Shown here: positions 1-10,823 of the stretch, piece after piece
Layout: each line of letters opens with the position of its first letter
How positions within the stretch are numbered: the stretch's first letter is position 1
Origin: Patella vulgata
Lineage: Eukaryota > Mollusca > Gastropoda > Patellidae
Direction of reading: 5' to 3'
Assembly (NCBI RefSeq): GCF_932274485.2
Contig: NC_065879.2
Coordinates: 46,920,936 to 46,984,935, forward strand
DNA length: 64,000 bases
Position numbers and translations under genes: made by a program
Notes under the pieces: generated by a model
The model's database searches: none
The model's input: only the letters and a program-made list of their open reading frames with translations
What the model was told of the DNA's origin: nothing

Positions 1-1840
1 GTCCCTTGGGTAATTTATTAGGTATAAACCATTCTGTTTCTGGATTTTTATGTATTTTTGGTAGTGTGTAGAGATGTCTTTGTCGGCAATCAGATTTAGC
101 AGATAAATAATTATATTGTTTTGCTGTTGTGTATTCCTTATCCTGCAATTCATGTAAGATGTTGTTTATTAAAGTTGCGGTGCCCTTAAAGATGGGTTGG
201 TCTAATTTAGTGTAATGTATAGAATTACTTAATTGTTTTTCTGCCTCTGAGATATAGTCTGCGCGATTCATTATGACACAACACGAGCCTTTGTCGCTTT
301 TCTTATTATGTTTTTGTCTTTTTTAAGGGTGTTTAATGCTGTTTTAGTTGCTCGGTTGAGATTTGGTTTTTGTGATTGTGGTTGAAGGGGTGATATTTCT
401 ATATTCATTTCGTCGAAAGTTTTTAGGATGGCTGGTGATAATGACTTTTTAGGTGCTTTCCATGTGGATTTTGCTGTGAATAATTTTTTACCTCTGCCGG
501 GTTTGTTCCTAAAAAAATAAGTCAACGAAAGTGTTCTTTGGAAGCGATCGGGTCTATGGGTGTCATTGTGGGGGTTGGGATGAATTTAAGGCCTTTATCA
601 ATAATGTTCATTTCTAGGGGGCTGAGAAGTCTGTCGCTCAAATTGACAACTGTCTGTCCTAAAGACGGCTTCTCATTCCTTTTCCCTAATCCTAGTTTAA
701 ATTCCTCATCCAGCAGTTGATGATCTCTCTGGCCGTGTCTGGGCTCCAGTGGATGGCGTCGTTACCTTTCAGTTCTATTTTGCCCTTGAAGGTTGGTGGC
801 GTTTGGTTAAGGTGCAGTAGAGATCAATTGGTTGTAGCTGGTGATGTTTTGGTAGGCGATCGGATTTTCTTGTCGGAGTCGGGAAGAAGTGGGGATCTGT
901 GTGGCGAAGAGCTTGGTTGTTGGGAAAGCTGCTCTGGTCACCTTAAGTAGATCAGGCATCTGCTCGTGTATCCTTGGTCCACTTTCCTCCCTGTTGTTGA
1001 GCCCGACGTGTATCACTAATTCCTCTGGTGCAGGACCCATGTTGTTCTGGAGGATCTGTTTGATGTGGCTGATCTTGGCTCCAGAATAGCTATCCAATAA
1101 CCAGGGTCTTTGACATGACGGGTGGTAGGTACCATAAATCCTTCTCGTCTTTACCTTTGTAGCTGTGAGGTCTCTTTAGGGATAGGTTGAGTGATCGCCT
1201 GCATCTGGTGGAAGATCTGGTGGCGATTCTAGGGTTAGGAATGATGGGCGATCTAGGGGACAGACAGTCGACAAGCGCGTTTAGTGGCGATATAGATCCC
1301 GAAGAAATAGGTGAGCCAGACACAACCCGGGCGAACTGGTTGATCTAGCTGCACGCTTCGAGGGAGCGTTAATGCTAGGGCCTTCTCCAGGGGATAATTT
1401 TCTCTTGTTTTCTCTTATCGTTTTGGTCTGTCCCGGAGAAGGTTGTGTGTAATGTGGATTGGTGATGGGGAGGGTGCGCGACAGTTTTAGAGACCATGGA
1501 CAGTAGGCGATTGAACTCTGTCTTCACACTATCCTGAAGTCGCTTGCCGTAGGACTTCCTGGCCCATGCTAGGGCGTGGCTAGAGTACTCTTGTACAGCA
1601 TCTTTGCTAAAGTGACGTGACTTCAAGTACTCCAGTTTCTCCGCTAGCATGGCTCGGTAGTGTGTCGACAGGGATCAGGCGACGTCCTTGGCCCATTTCA
1701 AGTTCAATGTCTCAATGGTAGTGGCTATGGTAGGCGTCTTCATGGCCGGCTTCACGAACTTATTCAGGTCTTGGATCTTCCAAGTGAAACTTCTGGTTGG
1801 TGTTTCATTCTCCTGACTCTCCATAATGGTCAAGTGGTGG
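1..1840 (-). mobile_element. Penelope-like retroelement (PLE-A), 5' part, runs off the left edge
   Basis: Read on the minus strand, the order is: a basic N-terminal segment (about 1375-1830; SFTWKIQDLNKF, then an Arg/Lys-rich part), an SGNH-hydrolase-like module (about 800-1140), a linker with the PLE-like phrase LSPLEMNIIDKGLKFIPTP (about 560-650), and the start of a reverse transcriptase with KKSLSPAILKTFDE (about 420-450) and LPKIHKNPE near base 40. The LPKIHK block is a hallmark of Penelope-type RTs. The catalytic RT motifs and any GIY-YIG nuclease would lie left of the window. The copy is spread over several frames and looks old. Another RT lineage cannot be excluded because motifs A-C are not visible. 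Confidence 0.7.
800..1140 (-). pseudogene. SGNH/GDSL-hydrolase-like module of PLE-A
   Basis: The minus strand encodes a block beginning KTLVIG, followed by SYSGAKISHIKQIL and, about 25 residues on, IHVGLNNREE. In SGNH hydrolases block I carries the GDS nucleophile motif and block III carries GxN. VGLNNRE fits block III, and the segment around SYSGAK sits where block I belongs. The module lies just upstream (element sense) of the RT linker, so I read it as part of the retroelement and not as a host esterase. Its role there is unknown; LINEs of the CR1 group carry esterases in ORF1, which makes a retroelement accessory domain plausible. Not an intact reading frame. Confidence 0.55.
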
Positions 1841-2175
1841 AGGCATTGGAGGACCTGATTGAAGGCTTTCACGACACCTGCATTTTCTGGGGGTGGTTGG
1901 CGCTGGTTTGGTTGTCGTTTTGGTTGGCGCTGGTTTGGTTGTCGACTTGGTTGGTGCTGGTTTGGTTTGTTGACTTTTTTGGTGCTGGTTTGCTTGTCGA
2001 CTTGGTTGGTGCTGGTAGCGGAATCTAGGTGGTGGTTGGTGGAATCCTGGTGGTGGTCGGTGGAAGCCTTGTGGTGGTTGGTGGAAGCCTGGTGGTGGTT
2101 GGTTCCAGAAGTGATGGGGTGGGGAAAAAACTGCTTGTGTGGACGTTGTGCAAATGGGACAAGATAAGAAAGCTG
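1840..2175 (-). repeat. coding minisatellite (Pro/Gln/His/Asn-rich) at the 5' end of PLE-A
   Basis: Two adjoining tandem arrays. Bases 1890-2010 repeat a unit of about 27 bp (ttggttggcgctggtttggt plus variants), and 2025-2105 repeat a 21 bp unit (tggtggttggtggaa plus variants). Both stay open on the minus strand and encode low-complexity runs such as NHHQAST and PNQRQP. The array joins the PLE-A N-terminal region to a G-run/TA microsatellite at 2207-2239. Confidence 0.7.
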
Positions 2176-2206
2176 CAAAGACGAGATACAGTAGAGATTG
2201 AAGAGA

Positions 2207-2239
2207 AGAGGGGGGGGGGGGGGTAATATATATATATAT
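2207..2239. repeat. G-run plus (TA)n microsatellite
   Basis: An uninterrupted G tract of about 14 bases is followed by about seven TA dinucleotides. It separates PLE-A from the PLE-B terminal repeat. The sister terminal repeat at 54.55 kb is also preceded by a (TA)n tract. Confidence 0.9.
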
Positions 2240-3068
2240 AGCACAACCGTAAAGCTGCACTACTTTGTTTCACGGTAAACGATGAAAAGATAAAAAGTAT
2301 GCCGACAAAAACTGATTTCAACACTGGTTTAATAACATTTTAACATTTTAAAGTACTTTTCGTCCGTCTTGGGACTATTCATAAATAATGTCATTGTATG
2401 AGATGGACAATATAGTATATTTATACATATTTACATAGTAACACTGTGGTTTTAATTGGCTATAGTTACCATCGTCTATGGTTACATAGTATATGAAATG
2501 AAATGAAATGGGGTTTAACGTCCTACTGTTCTGCTCCTAACCTGGGCTAATGAAGACGGGCATACGCCATACAGTGTGCTATGAGGGAAATTTTGCCCGG
2601 ACAGCGGCACTACGGCCTACTCTTATATCGAATTCCAACTGCCAAGGGATCTTTTACGTGCACGCCAATGTGTACACGGGACCTCGGTTTTTCGTCCCCC
2701 CCGAACGACTAGACAGCTTTCCTTGTCAGCCCCTCCGTCCTGCATCACTGACAAGGGAGAACCACGCCGGAAAATCTGGATGAACTTTCTCGGCCAATGC
2801 ATACATAGTATATCGTTAACTAATAGAAAACATGTACACACGTGTGTTAATCTGTAGTATATGGGTTCAATTTAAGAACAATGAGTGGAAAATAATCATG
2901 GGATAGATTTAAGAAAATTAATGAAGCTAATGGCCAATTGTTTACTTATTGACTATTAAGTTGAGGAACGTATTTTTTAATAAAATGGTTTTCCATTAAT
3001 TTCCTCAATTGTTACTTATTGACTATTAAGTTGAGGAACGTATTTTTTAATAAAATGGTATATATATA
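2240..3068 (-). mobile_element. PLE-B terminal repeat fragment, same family as 54550-54990
   Basis: From gcacaaccgtaaagctgcac onward this segment matches the terminal repeat of the PLE at 54550-54990 almost base for base, including the element's 3' tail (gactattaagt ... cgtattttttaataaa). The last 60 bases of the tail occur twice, at about 2945-3000 and 3008-3058. It is split by a SINE at 2495-2801 and stops at the TA tract where a Tc1 element begins, so the body of this PLE is missing. Its minus strand carries the hammerhead-like remnant described for the sister copy (about 2344-2386). Confidence 0.8.
2495..2801 (-). mobile_element. SINE-1 copy, 5'-truncated, 12 bp target duplication
   Basis: The minus strand runs from gcattggccgagaaagttc to a tail complementary to gaaatgaaatggggtttaac. 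The flanks are a perfect 12 bp duplication, TACATAGTATAT, at 2483-2494 and 2802-2813, and the uninterrupted site is seen in the sister PLE repeat at about 54800. The tRNA-like head present in the 25.8 kb copy is missing here. SINEs of this kind are non-coding and use LINE machinery in trans. Confidence 0.9.
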
Positions 3069-3070
3069 TA

Positions 3071-4572
3071 CTATTCAAAAAGAGTAGGGGATATTTGATT
3101 TTGGGGGCATAATACTAAAATATGAAAATTACTACGAAAAAAGTCACTATAGAACCTAACAGAAGAAACATTTCCAGTTACATGTGACGCCCAAACGCAC
3201 CAATAGCTACCGCATGAAATGCAGGTGATGCTTGGGATCATCATGGGGGTCCAACCCAAGATTTGCACGACTCTGACTTTGAATGTTACAGTCATTGTGG
3301 CATTGAATTCCAGGGTGGAAACATCAGTTTAATTGTTTTAGTGACCAGAAAACAAATTTTGATATGCGTCGGCTTACCCAAAATGAAAGGTTACGTGCCC
3401 TTGGCATGCTACAGATCGGCACAACACAGACGGTTGTGGCGCGGACGATGAATGTTTCTCAGTCTGTCATAAGCAGGCTATGGTCCAGATACCGTGATAC
3501 ACAATCTGTACAGGACAGACCACGCTCAGGTCGACCAAGGGCGACAACTCAAGCCCAGGATCGATTTATCCGTACCTTGGCCTTGAGAAATCGTGTCATC
3601 ACAGCAAATCAGATCAGCGCTCGTCTTCAAACAGACACTGGTGTGAGAGTGAGTGGCCAGACGATTCGGAATCGACTGCATAGGGGTCACCTTCGCGCCC
3701 GACGTCCTCGCGTGATCCCTTGTTTGAGAGATCATCACATTCAGGCAAGACGTCGTTGGTGTAGGGATCGTCAACACTGGGATAATCGACGCTGGAGCAA
3801 TGTGATGTTTTCAGATGAGTCAGACGTAGGAGGGTGTGGCGTCGTCGAAACGAGCGCTTCCAAGACGTTAACGTCATCAGACATGATCGATTTGGGGGTG
3901 GTTCTGTTATGGTGAAGGGAGGCATCACTGTTGCTGGAAGAACGGCTTTACATGTTGTTGCAGGGCGTGTTACAGGCCAGTACTACCGGGACAACATCTT
4001 GGCAGTCCATGTTGTGCCGTTCGCACGACGTCATGGCCGCCGTTTCATCTTCCAGGATGACAACGCAAGATGTCACAGGGCCAGGATCGTTACAGGTTAC
4101 CTCCAACAACAGAACATCACCACATTATCTTGGCCAGCACTGAGTCCCGACCTCTCCCCCATCGAGCATGTCTGGGACATGCTTGGACAGAGGTTACGTC
4201 AACGTCAACAACGTCCTGCCAATGTCCAAGAACTTGCTGCTGCGTTGCAACAGGAATGGGACAATCTGGACCAAAATGACCTTAGACGTCTCATTAGGAG
4301 TATGCCACGTCGGATCAATGCTTGTTTGGCAAACAGAGGAGGATTTACCCGTTACTGACTTGGTTGTGATGCTGTGGTAACTTTGCTGTTTGACCCCGGG
4401 TATCATTTTACCCTTATAATGGTCAGTCTGTGCCTTACTTAGTCTAACGATCATTTGGAATAAATCGATGAATGTGAACTTCATTTCATTTTGTCATTTG
4501 TTTCTTCGTCAGTTTCATCAGGTGACTTTAATAACACTTAAAAATCAAATATCCCCTACTTTTTTTGAATAG
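3071..4572 (+). mobile_element. Tc1/mariner DNA transposon with terminal inverted repeats
   Basis: A 1.5 kb element with inverted ends of about 32 bp, each starting CTATTCAAAAA and containing GTAGGGGATATTTGATTTT, with one mismatch. It sits in a TA tract, as expected from TA target choice in this superfamily. One transposase gene lies between the ends. Copy of low to moderate age: the TIRs are nearly identical but the gene is broken. Confidence 0.93.
3364..4358 (+). pseudogene. Tc1-type transposase (DD34E), broken by an internal deletion
   Basis: The first half (3364-3830) starts MRRLTQNERLRALGML and has two helix-turn-helix parts (residues about 5-110, with RPRSGRPR between them), then VMFSDES with the first catalytic Asp. 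The second half (3834-4358, another frame) has FIFQDDNARCH with the second Asp and LSPDLSPIEHVWD with the Glu. I count 34 residues between the second Asp and the Glu, i.e. DD34E. Between the halves, the stretch expected between SDES and VWRRRNERF is short by roughly 26 bases, which shifts the frame and removes residues after the first Asp. C-terminus NRGGFTRY. Cut-and-paste transposase; this copy is not expected to be functional. Confidence 0.9.
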
Positions 4573-4956
4573 TATATATAGACTGGTGTGCAGTATTTGT
4601 TCACTGTGGTATTTGTTGTATGAAATGGAAAATGTGAGACAAAAAGTATATTAGCAGAGACACAAGGTTAGATATTTGACGTATGTGAGTAGATTGATGG
4701 AAGAGCTCATGCTCAAGCGTATACTGATTTCACAATATGACTGGTAACGTGACGGAATGCAGCTATTAATATAACACGTATGAAACAAAGGGAAATCGTC
4801 TGAACCTTGAGGTTTATTAATTACACAGTATAGTATATTGTGTAATGCCAATTGTTCAATTTAAAACTATTAACAGATATAAAGATAAAATTACATAAAA
4901 ATATAAAAAGAGAAAAAAAATCTTACATATAATATAGATGGGTCGTTCCTCGATTT

Positions 4957-5245
4957 TCCGGTGTTTTTCCAGAGGACCAGGTTGGGGTTAGGGTTGGGTT
5001 TTTGCCAGTGTTTTCCAGAGGACAAGGTTCTGGGTTACCTATTTAGGGTGTTTTCCGGTATTTAGTTAAGGTTAGGTTTTTCCGGTGTTTTCCAGGGCAC
5101 CAGGCCCGGGTTACCTATTCAGGGTGTTTTTCGGTATTTATTGTGTTTTCCGGTATTTAGTGTTTTTCCGGTGTTTTCCGGTATTAAGTTTTTTTCCGGT
5201 GTTTTCCGGTATATTGTATAGTCCATAGTTTCCGGTAAATGTAAA
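4957..5245 (+). repeat. minisatellite of ttttccggtgttttccggta units
   Basis: A degenerate tandem array. The core words 'ttttccggtgttttcc' and 'ggtatttagt' recur about a dozen times, with longer higher-order copies containing gggttacctattyagggtg. No coding potential. It resembles TE-derived minisatellites but I do not recognise the family. Confidence 0.75.
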
Positions 5246-5729
5246 CACATGCATCATCAACGAAATAGATAGCTTCGAACAAAATACATATTTAGACATT
5301 TTTCTTTTTTTCGGGGCAATTTACATAAACCGTTATTTGTATGTTTGTTTCTCCAAATGTCTTTCGAAAACTTCCACTGAAGGTGTTACAAAATGCGTAA
5401 ACTGGCAGGACGTAGGTGACGACGGTGCAATGATGCTCCATTTGTTCACCTACACAAGATGTACGGTCCAAAACGTTTACGCGTTTGGTTCTTTCATAGA
5501 ATTTGTTAAATATAGTGAAACTTGCTAAATATATACGGCACACCTTCGTCATGTAAACAAAATAACCTGTACTTGTGTCCCTTTCAAAATATTCCTGAAG
5601 CAGGGCAATAAATATGGCGGCATGTTAGATTCAAAATTCTTATTTTTTTTAATGTCAAGCTATCGACTAACTTCTAACTTCTATTTGTGTAAATTCTAAA
5701 TTAATCAAAGTATAATTCAACCACTCTAT

Positions 5730-6360
5730 TTTTTTTATTTTTTATAAACAACATTAATTTATTTCATTTGAAATTGGCTTTGGGAACAGGCTAGGTCTAT
5801 GTAGACCCCTCTCCATCCAGTATTTACATAAATAAACTAAACATTTATTCATATATACAGCCTGCCGTTCCGTTAATTTATCTTTTGTTTCATTTTATAA
5901 TATAAATACACCCCCACCCCAACACATACACACAAACAATGAGAACTACTCAAACGTAAAGTGGTGTTAGGTTATCTAGGTTGGTAAGCATATCCAGCCT
6001 CATACAAGACATCCGTCTATTCATATGAATTATAAAATAAATAAATAAATGACGAGATGATTTGAACTTAAATTTTGAATTTTTAGAATCGTTTTGATAA
6101 ATTTAAGAATTGAGAACAGTGTTATAAAAAGGTTATTTTGATCAACTGAACGGACAGTGTGACCATTTAATCAAATACTAATATCTTGAAACTGCCCCTC
6201 AAGTAATCCAATAGTTTTTCCATGGTCACGCGAATAGAGGGAGCATATCAATATGTAATGGTAACTATCTTCAGAATGGTGTCCACAAGCGCAGGCGGGA
6301 GCTATCTGGTAAATGTCCCAGAAACCTATTAGTCCGGGAGCCATGTGAGATTTAATCAAA
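5730..6360 (-). mobile_element. LINE 3' end fragment (C-terminal Cys/His knuckle)
   Basis: The minus strand at 6171-6359 encodes CACGHHSEDSYHYILICSLY, a C-x-C-x(7-8)-H-x(4)-C block like the one closing the RT proteins at 10.8 and 63.2 kb. It is followed by a stop and an AT-rich 3' region (5730-6170) with small A-rich repeats (ataaataaataaatga). Only the last roughly 60 codons remain. It abuts the left end of the fold-back element. The related block in the 10.6-15.3 kb LINE (CTNCNLDDIEDEYHFILIC) suggests a distant family member. Confidence 0.65.
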
Positions 6361-7259
6361 ATATTGAGTCCAAAAGGTTTGAGGTCTACAACACATATTT
6401 TATCCCTAGATCATTTTGTAAAGCCAAGTCTTAGGTTTTGTAACCTGTGCATATACCAGGGAGCACTCCCCCTAACCCTCCCATATTTAATTGGAGTTAA
6501 AATTCAATGTCCATCTACAGTTTGTTTGCAAGCGTTTCACACTTAACACTAAGAAACAGAATGCATACTTAAGAGCCTAATTAATTAGCACTAATTAGTG
6601 ACCGTAATTAAAATTTAGAGTCCATAACTGAAACAAAGCCTAAAAGCTAGCTAACCAAGTCATGAAACCAAAAATATCACTTAAGAGCGACAAAAGTTAA
6701 ACAAACCTTGCTTAAGACTCGTTCAAAGGCGACAAAGGTCAAAGGTCACTAATGAATGACATAATTAAAATTTAGAGTCCATAACTGAAACAAAGCCTAA
6801 AAGATAGCTAACCAAATCAGGAAACCAAAAATATCACTTAAGAGTGACAAAAGTTGAACAAACCTTGCTTAAGAGTGGTTCAATGGTGATAAGGGTCAAA
6901 GGTCAAATTTTAGGTCACATAATGACGTTTGAGTGGATTTGATTAAATTGTCTTGTCCGGGATTATTTTTCTTTCTAACACCATTTCTATGAGTTTAACT
7001 CCTCAAAATGACTGCTTAAGAGCATGAAATGCTGTATTAATGCCACTTAAGAGCTAATTAATTAGCACTAATTTGTGACCATAATTAAAATTTAGAGTCC
7101 ATAGCTGAAACAAAGCCTAAAAGCTAGCTAACCAAGTCAGGAAGCCAACAATATCACTTAAGAGGAACAAAAGTTGAACAAACTTGGCACAAGACTGGTG
7201 ACAAAGGTCATATTTTGGGCCACATTATGACCAATTAACCAATCAATCCATCAAATTTC

Positions 7260-9300
7260 TGTTCTCTGCTTTCCCCAAAGAGAAGCCGAAAAACTATGCG
7301 ACGAATCACTCATTCCTAAGAAATGAAATGCAAAAACTGTTAAGTTTTTCCATTTATTCTAAATATTGAGAATGGAAGTATAGAACTGGATAACTCTCTG
7401 GTTTTAAAAAAAAAACGCAGACAATTAAATTATGAATTAGTCCATATATGATTCGAAACATTTATGTGTTCTGCTTTACATGGATATTTATGGGAAAAAG
7501 GTTGAAATTGGAAAGTTATTTTTCGTATAATGCTATCAAGACTGGCTTATACTTACAAGATGTTTGTGCTAGATAAGATAAGATGTTAATTGCATCAAAA
7601 CGTCCATTTAGGAGATGTATACATTGATGTTTAAACATACTTGTATACATTTAATAATACATATAACATAGAAAACACATACATGTACACACAAGTAATA
7701 CATTCATACAGACATCCGATACTCTTGTTGGCTAATAGTCTTGTTTCATCAATTTTCATTCTATTATGGATAATCGCTCCTAACTATTTCCAATTGTAAA
7801 TTAGATTTACTGTGGAGTGAGGCACGGATTTCGGAATGTGATGCTGTTTTTGTACTATTTCAACACCAGAGATGCTTCTTAAAGGAGGCATACAATCCCT
7901 GCGACCGACCCATGACAATTTCTAGATATCAAAAGTAGTTTTGAGCTATGATTAGTTACAATATTCGATTTGGGTATTCCACCAATGCTACTTCTATTTA
8001 TATATATGCGAAGTGGATAATTATTTTGATATAATATTTGTATTGTCATCATTGTGCTCCATACATTTCTGTCTCCTCGTTAACTGTGTGCTTTTTTATC
8101 TGTTTGTAATAATATTATATTGTTAACGATTGTAAATATGGATCTTGTACTGTCAAGCTTGATGCAGGCTATAGTAACCTGTGATTGTTTCCCATAAAAA
8201 CTGTGTTCTGTTAAATAAAAGGGTGTTGATAAGAAAATTTGTTCACAAACTAATTGATATGTCCACAATAAATAAATACTTTAATTTTAACAAGCACACA
8301 CCTGAGACATTATCGACAATGCGAAAGTAATTTAAAATGGCTGTTTTACACACCCCACCACCGTCAAAAACAGAACAAAACAAACAGTGTAGAATATACT
8401 ATCGCAGGCGCAAATGACTGCCGTTGGCGTATTTCACCAAACATAATAAACATGTATAATACATTAGCTAAATCGGCCAGTTGCAGGTATTTCATTAGTT
8501 ATATGATCTATTAATTAGACATGTAATAACATAATCAACCCTCGATGACATCTGATGGGTCTGATTTTACACAAATTTAAATCTGATCTGCTGTTTAACA
8601 ATGCTTGGTGGTTAACCGTAAAAATGGATAAGCGACACTTGTTTATTATCGTTACAACATTAACAATGACAACTGAGTCTACAGTGTTATTGAAATGAGT
8701 TTTTTCTTGACTCAGCAACTTTACTGAAATTTTCAGCATATTCTCTTGACAGTATCTATTTTAACTATTATAGCGCTAAGTGTCAGCCCTTTATCCAATC
8801 TTTCGCAATGATGCTTAACAATTGATTAGAATATACAATAAAACAAATTCAAAATTGGGCATATTACTTTATACTCATATTACATTAATAATATGTGCTT
8901 TCCGACCCAATTTCGTTTATTCAAAAGAATAGAGCTAATCACCCTTTAAACAGTTTACTCATTGAACTATGTCTAGAATTACTTGTTTAAATCGAATAAT
9001 GCCTAAAAGGAAGTTTAGTCTCCTTCAATTTTAAAATTCCTTGTTTTAGCCTACTGATAACTTTGCCATACTTTCAAATGCATAATTATTGCTGGCATCA
9101 ACATTATTGTCACCCGCCTTTCGAAGAAAGCAGGGGACTATTAAAATGGGCCTGTTCGTCTGTCTGTTCATCAAGCCATTTGGGACACAATAACTCTTCT
9201 AATTGAGGTAGAATTTTTAAACTTTGTGTAGGTGTTAATTATGTGAATGGCTGGATGGATTTCGAAGATGCACATGTTTAGGATGAGCAGAGATAAGCAA
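7260..9300. other. non-coding centre of the fold-back element
   Basis: AT-rich, with no convincing reading frame. Bases 8187-8225 (cccataaaaactgtgttctg) match a stretch at 24450-24480, probably a shared retroelement end. Bases 9110-9290 (gggcctgttcgtctgtctgt) resemble a dispersed mollusc-type repeat of the kind seen at 38.7 and 39.0 kb. Nothing else is recognisable. Confidence 0.5.
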
Positions 9301-9710
9301 TTTGATTGGTTGATTGGTCATAATGTGGCCCAAAATATGACCTTTGTCATCAGTCTTACGCCAAGTTTTTTCAATTTGTGTCGCTCTTAAGTGATATTGT
9401 TGGCTTCCTGACTTGGTTAGCTAGCTTTTAGGCTTTGTTTCAGTTATGGACTCTAAATTTTAATTATGGTCACAAATTAGTGCTAATTAATTAGCTCTTA
9501 AGTAGCATTAGTACAGCATTTCATGCTCTTAAGCAGTCATTTTGTGCAGTGAAACTCATAGAAATGGTGTTAGAAAGAAAATAAACCCGGACAAGACAAT
9601 TTAATCAAATCCACTCAAACGTCATTATGTGCCATAAAATTTGACCTTTGACCCTTGTCACCCTTGAACCACTCTTAAGCAAGGTTTGTTCAACTTTTGT
9701 CGCTCTTAAG

Positions 9711-10495
9711 TAGGGTGACCCACCATAAATAAATATCTCCATATATCTCGACAATTACGCCACAAAATTTATATATATGCCAAGCGTCAAATCAGTTTCA
9801 CACAATTATAGTCACTAAATAAACGATCATGTTGTACTTAATAAGCTATGACCATTAATCATGTATAAATAATAGACTGAAAACTGGTTCCAAGAGTCGT
9901 CCATAACATCCAGACACTTTTGAGTAAAAGATAGGTTACGTGCCCTTGTTTTGAAATTAGTCTCGCTTAACCAGTCTATCGACCATTCTACGTCTGATTG
10001 ACAGGTCGGGATAATCAAGACTACTTTTTTACGAAACGTAACAGAAAGCTAGAACAAGAAATTGAATTTAGAAATAAGCACGTTAGGTAGCTCAACAATC
10101 GTTTTAAGAAGCTTGTAAAAGTAAAATGAAACTACTGCTAGTATCATGTTCCTGCCTAACCCGAGTGATTCAGAGATATAATTTGTACTAAACCAAAAGA
10201 TGCCGCTCTTAACGGTACAGTTAATGATAAAGCGATTTAAAAAATGAAACGAACGTAATTTCTAAATCTGCTGTAATAACCAAGAAGCTTAATTTAACTG
10301 CTATTCAAAATCGTCAACAATCATTTTTTACGGCTGTAATAGTTGATAGATTTGTAGAGAATTGCACGTGCCATGGCTATTTATAGTATCATACTGTAAG
10401 AAAGTTGGTCTCGGCACGGCGAATGTGCACGCTTCAGTGGTAGTCTCGAACTATCAGCGGTGGACTGTATTTCTGTGAGTACATGGATCACTCTA
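9711..10495. mobile_element. hAT-like non-autonomous DNA transposon, 785 bp
   Basis: The inserted segment starts TAGGGTGACCCA and ends with the complement of TAGAGTGATCCA (10 of 12 matched), typical of short hAT ends. It is flanked by TCTTAAG at 9704-9710 and 10496-10502. The left arm of the host fold-back element has a single TCTTAAG at the equivalent point, which shows the empty site. hAT duplications are usually 8 bp; here 7 are perfect and the eighth differs. No transposase: the longest frame (9827-10018, minus) matches nothing I know. Confidence 0.75.
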
Positions 10496-10823
10496 TCTTA
10501 AGTGATAATTTTGGTTTCCTGACTTGGTTAGCTAGCTTTTAGGCTTTGTTTCAGTTATGGACTCTAAATTTTAATTACGGTCACTAATTAGTGCTAATTA
10601 ATTAGGCTCTTAAGTAGCATTAGCACAACATTGTATGCTCTTAAGTCAAGTTCAAGTTCTTTATTCCTTTAAGTCAAAGACTCATCAGGTATAACATACA
10701 GTACAAACAAATAAATAAATACAATATGTACAAAAACAATATCAAACACATATATACAACACATATCAAACAGGGATAGATATTTAAATATATAATTAGA
10801 AATATAGGAGAGCAAACGTTTTT

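Noticed and set aside
1859-2226. Long plus-strand open frames rich in Trp, Val and Gly
   Set aside because: They are the antisense of a coding minisatellite in PLE-A; composition is driven by the 21 and 27 bp units.
9827-10018. 63-codon minus-strand frame inside the hAT-like insertion
   Set aside because: No motif, no splice context and an AT-rich background; treated as chance.
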